A DNA stretch of 34,382 nucleotides, from the NCBI GenBank assembly GCA_022729915.1, contig DZBP01000002.1, positions 25,039-59,420 on the forward strand, written 5' to 3'. Below are positions 1-8,507 of the stretch, one piece after another. The translations under genes were made by a program, and so were the position numbers. Under the pieces are notes generated by a model. That model was not told the origin of the DNA, searched no databases, and was given only the letters and a program-made list of their open reading frames with translations. This stretch comes from Draconibacterium orientale (GTDB taxonomy: Bacteria; Bacteroidota; Bacteroidia; Bacteroidales; JAIFNL01). The stretch's first letter is position 1. Each line of letters opens with the position of its first letter.

Positions 1-114
1 AAAAAAACTAATTAACTAACATATTTATAAAACTAAATTCTAACTAATTTACTGCAATAGCATTATTGCTTAATAAAAAACGGTAAAAATAGAATTTTAA
101 AACAACAAAAAATT

Positions 115-2337
115 ATGAAAACATTTTTTAGATTTATTTTTATACTACTTTTAGTGGTAGTAGTTCTTGGCGGAGCCTTATTTGCTTGGTGGCAATTGGG
201 AGGAAAAAGCGGCGGAAACAGAAAAGCCTTTGAAATTATTCCATCTGATGCCATTTATGTATTAGAAACCAACAATTTAACCAAAGCGTGGGACGAAATT
301 ACAACTAGCGATATTTGGCTGCATTTAATTGAAGATGAGTATTTTGCCGAAATTGAGTCAGACATGACTGCTATTGATGGTTTTTTGAAAAACAACAAAG
401 CGATTGATATGTTACTCTCTGACAGAGAGATGTTTGTATCTACACACATGATTTCGGGCAACGACTATGATTTTTTGTTTGTAATCGATTTACAAAAAAT
501 GCAAAAAACATGGACAGTTATCAAAACAGCCTTAAAAACAGTTGACAGCTATGAATTTAACGAAAGAAAATTCGAAAAAACAAAAATAATTGAACTTACC
601 GACAAAAAAACAAAAGATAAATTGAGTATTACTCTCATTGATAATTTGTTAGCAATAAGTTACAACGAAAAAATAATTGAAAATGTTATTACCCAAAAAG
701 ATAACCAATATTGGCAAAAAAACAAACGTTTTGAAAAAGTAAGCTCTGAAATTAGCGACAATCGCCTTTTTAGTTTTTACTTCAATTACAACATGTTAGA
801 ACATTTTTCAAAAGTTTATCTTTCGGAAGAAAATCAATATACCAAAATGTTTGGCACTGCATTAGAATTCACTGCATTGAATGCATTTTTAGAGGACAAT
901 CGCTTAACTTTTGAAGGCTACACTATTTTGGATAGTTTGCCTTCGTATCTAAAAACACTAACCAGTGTTGCGCCTGCTCCTTTCAATGCATACAAGGTTT
1001 TGCCGGCTCAAACTGCGTTCTATATGTCATTTACATTTGCTGATTCTGAACAGTTTTTTGAAAGTTTGCAATCTGAATATGCGTATCAAAACAAAACAGA
1101 ATACGATGAATACAACGAAAATTTATTAAAAGTTACTGATTTTTTGAAGCTTGACCTTAAAAAAGCCTTATTCGGTTGGATTGGCAATGAAATAGCAGTT
1201 GCAAAACTAAGACCCATAGCTAAAAGTAGAATGGAAGATATTGTAATTGCCATACATACAGATAATTTAGCCGAAGCTAAAGCCGGAATGTCTGAAATAA
1301 TGGCGCGTGTAAAAAAACGCACTCCCGCAAAATTTGATAAAAAAGAATATCAAAATTTGCCTTATTTTAATTTGAAACTCAAAGGATTTTTCAATTTATT
1401 TTTAGGAAAAATGTTTAAAGATGTTGAAATTCCATATTTCACTTATTTAGATGATTATGTGGTATTTACAAATTCTGAAGGAGCCATGCAAAAACTGATT
1501 GATAGCTACGTAACAAACGCAACTTTAGCTAAAAACAAAGAATTTGCAAGCCTAAAAGAAGACCTTGAACTGAAAGCAAATCTTACAATGTATGTAAATA
1601 TGCCTCGCATGTATCAAAATTTATATTTCCATTCGCAAAGAGAAACGCGCCAAGATTTAGAAGAAAACAAAGAGTTTATTTTAAGTTTTGAAGAGTTTGG
1701 TTTTCAGATGGTTGCAAAAGATGAAGAACTTCTTACAACTACAATTATTGCCAAACATAACCCTGATGCTGCTTACGACGATTTATTGACTGAACTTGAA
1801 CTTGAAGCTACTGAAGATTTAAATTCGATTGAATATGAAGAAAAAGCCTTTAAAGTAACTCCCGAAAAATACGAGCTTACTTCTGACGGAAATAAATTGA
1901 TAAAATATCCAGACAACAAAACTACATTCATTGAAGGTTCGGTTGTTAATAAAAAAGTTTTCGGATTGTGGAGAATGTATTATGAATCGGGAAATATCAT
2001 GTGCACAATGAATTACAATGAAAATGGCGAACTCGATGGCGACATTACTTTCTATTGGGACACAAATCTACAAACGATAAAAGCACAGATTTTATACAAA
2101 AATGACCAAATGATTAATATTTATCGAGAATTTTATGAAGACGGCGACCGAAAAGCTGAAATTGAATACAAAGATGGAAAAGCTGATGGTGAAGCAAAAT
2201 TTTTCTATTCTTCAGGTCCGCTAAAAATGGAAGGAAAGTATAAAAATGGTGAAAAATCTGGCATTTGGAAGTATTTTACCGAAAAAGGAGAACTCATTAG
2301 CAAAGATAAATTTCGCAAAGGCAAAGAAAAAAGCTAA
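115..2337 (+). CDS. DUF3352-like secreted/membrane-anchored protein with C-terminal MORN_2 (YwqK-like) repeats
   Basis: 740-aa ORF with N-terminal TM/signal (FRFIFILLLVVVVLGGALFAWW), DUF3352-like 'FEIIPSDAIYVLETNN' start, and C-terminal MORN-like repeats (GLWRMYYESGNIMCTMNYNENGELDGDITFYW..., DGEAKFFYSSGPLKMEGKYKNGEKSGIWKYF). Confidence 0.75.
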   Translation: MKTFFRFIFILLLVVVVLGGALFAWWQLGGKSGGNRKAFEIIPSDAIYVLETNNLTKAWDEITTSDIWLHLIEDEYFAEIESDMTAIDGFLKNNKAIDMLLSDREMFVSTHMISGNDYDFLFVIDLQKMQKTWTVIKTALKTVDSYEFNERKFEKTKIIELTDKKTKDKLSITLIDNLLAISYNEKIIENVITQKDNQYWQKNKRFEKVSSEISDNRLFSFYFNYNMLEHFSKVYLSEENQYTKMFGTALEFTALNAFLEDNRLTFEGYTILDSLPSYLKTLTSVAPAPFNAYKVLPAQTAFYMSFTFADSEQFFESLQSEYAYQNKTEYDEYNENLLKVTDFLKLDLKKALFGWIGNEIAVAKLRPIAKSRMEDIVIAIHTDNLAEAKAGMSEIMARVKKRTPAKFDKKEYQNLPYFNLKLKGFFNLFLGKMFKDVEIPYFTYLDDYVVFTNSEGAMQKLIDSYVTNATLAKNKEFASLKEDLELKANLTMYVNMPRMYQNLYFHSQRETRQDLEENKEFILSFEEFGFQMVAKDEELLTTTIIAKHNPDAAYDDLLTELELEATEDLNSIEYEEKAFKVTPEKYELTSDGNKLIKYPDNKTTFIEGSVVNKKVFGLWRMYYESGNIMCTMNYNENGELDGDITFYWDTNLQTIKAQILYKNDQMINIYREFYEDGDRKAEIEYKDGKADGEAKFFYSSGPLKMEGKYKNGEKSGIWKYFTEKGELISKDKFRKGKEKS

Positions 2338-2347
2338 TAATTTTACA

Positions 2348-2381
2348 AAAAAAAACCAACGAATTTTCGTTGGTTTTTTTT
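2348..2381. terminator. Bidirectional rho-independent terminator
   Basis: Inverted repeat AAAAAACCAACGA-attt-TCGTTGGTTTTTTTTT between convergent genes. Confidence 0.8.
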
Positions 2382-2398
2382 TATATAACTTTGTAAAT

Positions 2399-2560
2399 TT
2401 AATACGAATCATTCTTGTTGATGATAATTAATGCTGCAATAACTCCCGGCACCCAACCCGCTAAAGTTAATAAAAAAACAATTAAAATAGAGCCACAGCC
2501 CTTATCTATAACTGAAAGCGGCGGAAATACAATAGCCAAAATTGCTCGAAGAATACCCAT
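2399..2560 (-). CDS. YqaE/Pmp3 family small membrane protein (53 aa)
   Basis: Not in the ORF track (below length cutoff). Reverse-strand translation MGILRAILAIVFPPLSVIDKGCGSILIVFLLTLAGWVPGVIAALIIINKNDSY, with Pmp3 hallmarks PPLxV, KGCG, LTLxGWVPGxIxAL. Confidence 0.92.
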   Translation of the reverse strand: MGILRAILAIVFPPLSVIDKGCGSILIVFLLTLAGWVPGVIAALIIINKNDSY

Positions 2561-2594
2561 AAATTTCTTAATTTAATGTTTAAATTACTACTTC

Positions 2595-3359
2595 TTAATT
2601 CATCTTGTCAAATTCTATTCCTTTTGACGAATTAATTATGTTTTCTTTCTCGTTATCAACAAATTCCTTTATTTCTTCTGGCGACATACGCTTTGCATTG
2701 TTGATAAGAAAATTGAACGACATGAAATTTCCAAACTCATTACTTGCTTCAATTGCACGCTTGAAAAGAATATTTATTGGTGTTTCGAAAGGAATTAAAG
2801 CAACAATTGTTACAAAATTGTTGATAAATTCAATCTCTTCAAGTTTAGCATTGTATTCTTTAAAAATAAAACTGATTTCATTTTTAATAATTTTGCACTG
2901 AAACTCTTCTAATGAGTTTTCTGAATTAGCAAAAAGAACAATAAAATACCGAAAACTGCTACCCGAACCACCTAAACCTGTTGAAATAAATAGCTGATTT
3001 TCGCCAAGTAACTCACCTTCTAATAACATTTTTGCTTCGGCATAAGCCATTCGAGTCCATTCTAATATTTCGCCAGTAGCTATTTTTTCAAAGTTTTCAA
3101 TTGCTCTAAATGCTTTGACATCAGTAAAATGTGAAAGTGCAACCAGTAATTCTTTTTGCCTTTCAAAATCTTGGCTCGAATTCAATTCTTCAATCCTTTC
3201 CTCTAAATCTTCGTCTTTAATTTGAAGACGAACACTTCTAGAAAAATCAAAATATTTTAGTTGAACATGAACATCAATTTCATGATTTACAACATTCACT
3301 TTGCCTCTAAATTTAGTCAAGCCTTCTATTATTTTATTAACGATATCCTCTGGTTCCAT
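2595..3359 (-). CDS. Conserved hypothetical protein
   Basis: 254-aa ORF, ATG start, TAA stop, no recognised motif. Confidence 0.65.
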   Translation of the reverse strand: MEPEDIVNKIIEGLTKFRGKVNVVNHEIDVHVQLKYFDFSRSVRLQIKDEDLEERIEELNSSQDFERQKELLVALSHFTDVKAFRAIENFEKIATGEILEWTRMAYAEAKMLLEGELLGENQLFISTGLGGSGSSFRYFIVLFANSENSLEEFQCKIIKNEISFIFKEYNAKLEEIEFINNFVTIVALIPFETPINILFKRAIEASNEFGNFMSFNFLINNAKRMSPEEIKEFVDNEKENIINSSKGIEFDKMN

Positions 3360-3639
3360 ATTTTTTTAGTATTCGAGCATCAAAGAAAAGAGTTTGATGC
3401 TTGATTTTTTTTATAAAACAAAAATACAAAATTTTTTACTTTTTAAAACAAAAATATATGTTAAAAAGGCATTATATTTTACAATTAATCAAAAAAAAAC
3501 AACTGGATTTCTTACAAATTACCTCAAACACTTGTGTATATCATTGGTTATATGCAATTTACTTAAAACCTAAAATATAATTATTTCCTCTAAAAAAATA
3601 ATTAAACTATAACTAATAGTAAGTTTGTTTAGTACAAAA

Positions 3640-3659
3640 AATACCATAATTAAGGTATT
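3640..3659. promoter_or_regulatory. Near-perfect 20-bp palindrome, candidate metal-regulator operator of feoAB
   Basis: AATACC-A-TAATTA-A-GGTATT (18/20 symmetric), overlapping the putative -33 element of feoAB. Confidence 0.5.
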
Positions 3660-3688
3660 GTGCAGATTTAGAGAAAGCAATAATTTTG
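3657..3688 (+). promoter_or_regulatory. Bacteroidota-type promoter of feoAB
   Basis: ATTG (3657-3660) - N20 - TAATTTTG (3681-3688); fits TTTG/N19-20/TAnnTTTG; ~50 bp upstream of the ATG. Confidence 0.55.
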
Positions 3689-3739
3689 CATTCAAATAAA
3701 GTTGTAAAAAACATATTTTCAAATATTTAGCAAAATCAA

Positions 3740-6262
3740 ATGAAACTTTCAGAATTACAAAATGGTGAAGCAGGAATTATTGTTAAAATTTCGGGTCGTG
3801 GTGCATTTCGCAAACGAATCACTGAAATGGGATTTGTAAAAGGAAAAAAAATAACTGTTGTAAAAAATGCTCCTTTAAAAGATCCAATCGAATACTCTAT
3901 TCTTGATTACGAAATTTCGCTTCGCAGAGTGGAAGCTTCTCTTATTGAGGTAGTTCCAGTTTCTGAAGCTCATGAGATAGAGCTAAATAATTTTAATGGA
4001 ATTTTTACTGATGGTGAATTAAAAAAATCAATTTACGAAAAAAGTAAAACAATTAACATTGCCTTTGTTGGTAATCCTAACGCCGGAAAAACAACTTTAT
4101 TTAATGAAACTTCCAATTCGCAAGAGCATGTCGGAAATTATAGCGGTGTTACAGTGGATTCAAAAACAGCTAAATTCAAGTTCAACGACTACTCATTTAA
4201 TGTAACCGACTTACCCGGAACATATTCATTGTCAGCATATTCTCCTGAAGAACTTTATGTAAGAAAATATATTTTCGACGAAGTGCCTGATATTATTGTA
4301 AATGTAATAGATGCCTCAAACTTAGAACGTAATTTGTACCTAACTACTCAATTGATAGATATGGATATGAAAGTAGTTGTGGCTCTAAACATGTACGACG
4401 AATTAAACAATAAAGGTTCTCGATTCAATTACAAGGAGTTAGCTTCAATGATTGGAGTGCCTTTTGTACCAACAGTTGGTTCTAAAGGAAAGGGAATTAA
4501 TGAACTTCTATCTAAAATTATTGATGTGTATAACGACAACGAGCCGATTGTGAGGCACATACATATCAATTATGGTAAGTCGATGGAAAATGCAATTAAT
4601 GCAATCCAGTCTAAAGTAAATCAATCTGAAAATGCTTGGTTAACGAATAAAATTTCACCTAGATTTATTGCCTTAAAACTTTTAGAAAAAGATGAAGATT
4701 TAGTAAAATTAACAGGTACTTGCACTAATCATACAGATATTGAAAAAACAACAAAGCATTGGATAGAAAAACTAGAAAAACACTGGAGCGACGATAGCGA
4801 AACCATCATTTCCGATGCTCGCTATGGCTTTATTGCCGGTGCTTTGAAAGAAACTTACGTAGAAAGTCCAATTAAAAGAAGACGCAAAACAGAAGCAATT
4901 GATAATTTTATAACGCACAAGGTCTGGGGCTTTCCTATTTTTATTTTCTTCATGTGGCTCATGTTTCAATCGACTTATACTTTTGGTGAGTATCCCATGA
5001 ATTGGATTGATAACTTGGTGATTTTCATTGGAGAAACCATTTCTACTTATATGCCTGATGGTATGTTGAAAGATTTGATTGTAGATGGAGTAATTGGTGG
5101 TGTTGGTGGCGTTATCGTGTTCTTACCCAATATTTTAATCTTATTTTTCTTCATTTCGCTCATGGAAGACACCGGCTATATGTCGCGTGCTGCTTTTATA
5201 ATGGACCGAATTATGCACAAAATTGGGTTGCATGGAAAGTCGTTTATCCCTTTGATTATGGGCTTTGGCTGCAATGTTCCTGCTATAATGGCTACACGAA
5301 CACTCGAAAATAGAAATGACCGTTTACTTACTATGCTTATCAATCCTTTTATGTCGTGTAGCGCGCGCTTGCCTGTGTATGTACTTATAATTGGTGCGGT
5401 ATTTCCTGATAACCCTGGTATAATGCTTTTTGGGTTGTATATTTTGGGAATTGTAATGGCTGCAAGCATGGCAATTCTCTTCAAAAAAACGATTTTTAAA
5501 AGTCAAGAAGCACCCTTTGTAATGGAGCTTCCTCCATACCGAATACCAACTTTTCAGACGACACTCCGACACATGTGGAATAAAGGTGTTCAATATTTAC
5601 AAAAAATGGGTGGAGTTATCTTAGTTGCTTCAATTTTGATATGGGCTTTAGGGTATTTTCCGCGAGAAAGCAGTTATTCTAAGTCATTTGATGTTCAAAT
5701 AGAGCAAAATTCCAAGTTTTATCAAGAAAAAATAGCTCAATTGGATAAAAATGACAGTCTCAGTATCAAAAACCTGGAATCTGAATATTTCCATAATGAA
5801 AATTTATTGCTTACAGAAAAAGAAAATCGCAGGCAAGAAAATTCGTACATCGGACGACTTGGCAAAGGCATTGCCCCTGTTTTAGAGCCACTTGGCTTTG
5901 ATTGGAAAATGGGCGTAAGTATTATTACCGGAATTGCTGCTAAAGAAATAGTAGTCAGCACTATGGGCGTTCTTTATCAAGCCGATTTGGAAGCAGATGA
6001 AAACTCTCAAACACTGATTCATAAAATAAGGGAAGAAAAATACACGGAAGGTAACAAAAAGGGGCAAAAAATTTTTACTCCTTTGGTTTCTATTTCGTTT
6101 ATGATTTTTATCTTACTTTACTTTCCTTGTATGGCTGTAATAGCAGCGATTAAGAAAGAATCAGGAAGCTGGAAATGGGCACTTTTTACTATTGTTTACA
6201 CTACAGCATTGGCTTGGATTATGTCATTTTTAGTGTTTCAAATAGGCAGTTTATTTAATTAA
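3740..6262 (+). CDS. feoB: FeoA-FeoB fusion ferrous iron transporter
   Basis: N-terminal FeoA domain (MKLSELQNGEAGIIVKISGRGAFRKRITEMGFVKG...) then FeoB GTPase (GNPNAGKTTLFN, DLPGTYSL) and TM core with MEDTGYMSRAAF, GFGCNVPAIMATR. Confidence 0.97.
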   Translation: MKLSELQNGEAGIIVKISGRGAFRKRITEMGFVKGKKITVVKNAPLKDPIEYSILDYEISLRRVEASLIEVVPVSEAHEIELNNFNGIFTDGELKKSIYEKSKTINIAFVGNPNAGKTTLFNETSNSQEHVGNYSGVTVDSKTAKFKFNDYSFNVTDLPGTYSLSAYSPEELYVRKYIFDEVPDIIVNVIDASNLERNLYLTTQLIDMDMKVVVALNMYDELNNKGSRFNYKELASMIGVPFVPTVGSKGKGINELLSKIIDVYNDNEPIVRHIHINYGKSMENAINAIQSKVNQSENAWLTNKISPRFIALKLLEKDEDLVKLTGTCTNHTDIEKTTKHWIEKLEKHWSDDSETIISDARYGFIAGALKETYVESPIKRRRKTEAIDNFITHKVWGFPIFIFFMWLMFQSTYTFGEYPMNWIDNLVIFIGETISTYMPDGMLKDLIVDGVIGGVGGVIVFLPNILILFFFISLMEDTGYMSRAAFIMDRIMHKIGLHGKSFIPLIMGFGCNVPAIMATRTLENRNDRLLTMLINPFMSCSARLPVYVLIIGAVFPDNPGIMLFGLYILGIVMAASMAILFKKTIFKSQEAPFVMELPPYRIPTFQTTLRHMWNKGVQYLQKMGGVILVASILIWALGYFPRESSYSKSFDVQIEQNSKFYQEKIAQLDKNDSLSIKNLESEYFHNENLLLTEKENRRQENSYIGRLGKGIAPVLEPLGFDWKMGVSIITGIAAKEIVVSTMGVLYQADLEADENSQTLIHKIREEKYTEGNKKGQKIFTPLVSISFMIFILLYFPCMAVIAAIKKESGSWKWALFTIVYTTALAWIMSFLVFQIGSLFN

Positions 6263-6328
6263 ATTTGAAATAAAAAATAGTAGATTCAATTTAATTTTTT
6301 TTATATAATTAACTTATAAATAAAAAGA

Positions 6329-6508
6329 ATGGTACAAGAAATTATAACTTATATTATCGTATTTTCAGCAGCGAGTTACAGCTTTTTTCATTTTGTAAAA
6401 TTGTTTTTGCCGTCCAAAAATGGACACAAAAAACATTCTTGCTCTACAGGTTGTTCGGGTTGTTCGTTGCAACACAATGCAAAGTTTTCTGAATTGGCAA
6501 AGTTTTAA
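6329..6508 (+). CDS. FeoB-associated Cys-rich membrane protein (59 aa)
   Basis: Not in the ORF track. Translation MVQEIITYIIVFSAASYSFFHFVKLFLPSKNGHKKHSCSTGCSGCSLQHNAKFSELAKF: one TM helix plus CSTGCSGC, directly downstream of feoAB. Confidence 0.9.
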   Translation: MVQEIITYIIVFSAASYSFFHFVKLFLPSKNGHKKHSCSTGCSGCSLQHNAKFSELAKF

Positions 6509-6525
6509 ATCGCTAATTCAGAAAA
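6485..6525. terminator. Hairpin overlapping the 3' end of the Cys-rich ORF, possible 3' stabiliser/terminator
   Basis: 11-bp perfect stem TTTTCTGAATT / AATTCAGAAAA with 19-nt loop containing the stop codon; no clear T-tract on the + strand. Confidence 0.4.
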
Positions 6526-6573
6526 ACAAACAAAAAAAATGCCTTATAAAAAAGCTATTTATGTTGTTTTAAT

Positions 6574-7017
6574 TTATTCAGAAATACCTTTATTTCCGGT
6601 ATCTAAAACAAATTTCCATTTTCCGCTGCTATTTTTTTTCCAAACAGTAGCATAAGTTCCTTTTTCAACAACTGTGTCTATTTTTAGTTCGTAGATGCCA
6701 TAAGTATAACCCAAATCACCAGAAGCTGAAATATCAGCATTTAGTGGTTTCCAAGTGAGCGTATAATTTTGGTCATCTTCAACCGAAAAAAGCTTCGAAA
6801 CTGCTTCTTTTCCTTCAATTGGCAACGAATTTGTTCGCAAAAGGGCTGCATTGTCGTCGATATAATTCAAGAAAGCAAAGTTTCGCCCTTTTTCTTTCGA
6901 TAAATTTGAAAAATCTATATCAATTTGCATTAATTCTTGCTTTGACTGTTCAATATTCATATTTTTAGAACATGAAATTATGAAAAATAATAATATAATA
7001 AGAAAAAATTTATTCAT
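6574..7017 (-). CDS. DUF4440/SnoaL-like (NTF2-fold) lipoprotein
   Basis: Lipobox-like N-terminus FLIILLFFIISCSKN and DUF4440-like body (GKEAVSKLFSVEDD...LTWKPLNADISASGDLGYTYGIYEL). Confidence 0.8.
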   Translation of the reverse strand: MNKFFLIILLFFIISCSKNMNIEQSKQELMQIDIDFSNLSKEKGRNFAFLNYIDDNAALLRTNSLPIEGKEAVSKLFSVEDDQNYTLTWKPLNADISASGDLGYTYGIYELKIDTVVEKGTYATVWKKNSSGKWKFVLDTGNKGISE

Positions 7018-7278
7018 TGTGCATATTTTTTAAAATCTACTTAATTTGCATTCCATTATTGCAAAGATATTTTATAATTTTCTAAAATCAAACAAAAGAA
7101 AACATTTCCAGAAAATAAAATTTCACTTTTTTAAAATAGTACGATATTTAAGTAAAAAAAGTAAAAATTAACACGTTATTGAAGTATTTTAAAACTTCAT
7201 AAAATCCTGAATTTATGCAAAATAGCTAAAATAATCTAAAAATAACGTCAACAAAATGACTTCTTAAATATGCAAAAA

Positions 7279-7310
7279 TTTGAATATTTGAATAGTTATT
7301 TGTTAATTTG
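7279..7310 (+). promoter_or_regulatory. Putative promoter of fabI
   Basis: TTTG (7279-7282) - N20 - TTAATTTG (7303-7310). Confidence 0.45.
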
Positions 7311-7311
7311 C

Positions 7312-7325
7312 ATGTTTTAAAACAT
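7312..7325. promoter_or_regulatory. Perfect 14-bp palindrome at the expected fabI transcription start
   Basis: ATGTTTTAAAACAT immediately downstream of the -7 element, 68 bp upstream of the fabI ATG. Confidence 0.45.
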
Positions 7326-7393
7326 ATTGCAAAGCAATAGATAAAAATAAAAGTTAATTATTTAACTAATTGACAATTAACCCACAAACAAAT

Positions 7394-8242
7394 ATGAATA
7401 ATTTACTAAAAGGCAAAAAAGGTATCATTTTCGGTGCTTTGAACGAGATGTCGATAGCTTGGAAAGTAGCTGAAAAAGCCCACGAGCAAGGTGCTGAATT
7501 TGTTTTAACCAATGTACCTGTTTCTATACGTTTCGGAACGTTGGACGAACTAGCACAAAAGACTGGTTCTCAGATAATTCCAGCAGATGCAACCAGTGTA
7601 GAAGATTTGGAAAATTTGTTCGACAAAGCAATGGAAATTCTAGGAGGAAAAGTGGATTTTGTGCTGCACTCTATCGGAATGTCGCTCAATGTACGTAAAG
7701 GAAAAACTTACGATGATTTGAACTATGAATATTACAAGAAAACACTAGATATTTCGGCACTTTCGTTTCATAAAATGCTGCAAGTTGCCAAAAAGAAAGA
7801 TGCCATTAACGAATGGGGTTCTGTAGTTGCACTTTCGTATATTGCGGCACAGCGCACACTTTACGGTTACAACGATATGGCTGACGCAAAAGCTATGCTT
7901 GAATCAATTGCACGTAGTTTTGGATACATTTACGGACGCGAGAAAAAAATCAGAGTGAATACTATTTCGCAATCGCCTACAATGACTACAGCCGGAAGCG
8001 GCGTAAAAGGCATTGGTGCTTTGATTGATTTTACAGAACGTATGTCGCCTCTAGGAAACGCAACTGCCGATGAATGTGCAGATTACACTATTACTCTGTT
8101 TTCTGACCTCACGAAAAAAGTAACCATGCAAAATTTATTTCACGACGGCGGATTTTCGAGCATGGGTATGAGCGCACGCGCTATGTTTCAATACAATAAA
8201 AGTTTTGACTACCCCGAAGATATTACAGAAACTGATAAATAA
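7394..8242 (+). CDS. fabI: Enoyl-[acyl-carrier-protein] reductase (FabI-type SDR); ORF-track start at 7370 is a TTG upstream of the likely ATG
   Basis: MNNLLKGKKGIIFGALNEMSIAWKVAEKAHEQGAEFVLTN and active-site YNDMADAK (Y-x6-K); internal ATG at 7394 aligns with the usual FabI N-terminus. Confidence 0.93.
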   Translation: MNNLLKGKKGIIFGALNEMSIAWKVAEKAHEQGAEFVLTNVPVSIRFGTLDELAQKTGSQIIPADATSVEDLENLFDKAMEILGGKVDFVLHSIGMSLNVRKGKTYDDLNYEYYKKTLDISALSFHKMLQVAKKKDAINEWGSVVALSYIAAQRTLYGYNDMADAKAMLESIARSFGYIYGREKKIRVNTISQSPTMTTAGSGVKGIGALIDFTERMSPLGNATADECADYTITLFSDLTKKVTMQNLFHDGGFSSMGMSARAMFQYNKSFDYPEDITETDK

Positions 8243-8254
8243 CCAAACAAAACC

Positions 8255-8289
8255 AAAATCCAAAACAATCACAACGTTTTGGATTTTTT
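8255..8289 (+). terminator. Rho-independent terminator after fabI
   Basis: AAAATCCAAAAC - loop - GTTTTGGATTTTTTTT. Confidence 0.85.
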
Positions 8290-8372
8290 TTACTTTAATT
8301 TTTTTAACATTTTTTCAATTCTAAATTAATGATTTTTAACGCTTTAAAAACTTTTTCTGTCGTTTTTTTTTG

Positions 8373-8380
8373 TATATTTG
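8373..8380 (+). promoter_or_regulatory. Putative -7 element for the repeat-protein gene
   Basis: TATATTTG matches TAnnTTTG; -33 element not clear. Confidence 0.35.
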
Positions 8381-8507
8381 CAATACCAATTTTCAGTATA
8401 TTTTCACAAACTAAATTCTCAAATTTTTCAAAAATTAAAACCAAAACTAATCTTAGTTATATTGTTCATTCAAAAAAAATTATTCATAAACTAAAAACTA
8501 CAAAAAC

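Noticed and set aside
115-2337. Toxin-antitoxin reading of the YwqK-like repeats
   Set aside because: MORN_2 repeats are widely labelled YwqK antitoxin, but here they are fused to a 600-aa DUF3352-like protein and no toxin partner is visible.
2246-2431. 61-aa + strand ORF overlapping the end of the first gene and the terminator
   Set aside because: Out of frame with a conserved gene and runs through the terminator hairpin.
4772-6067. Minus-strand ORFs inside feoAB (4772, 5176, 5324, 5737, 5882)
   Set aside because: They overlap a strongly conserved + strand gene and show no family features.
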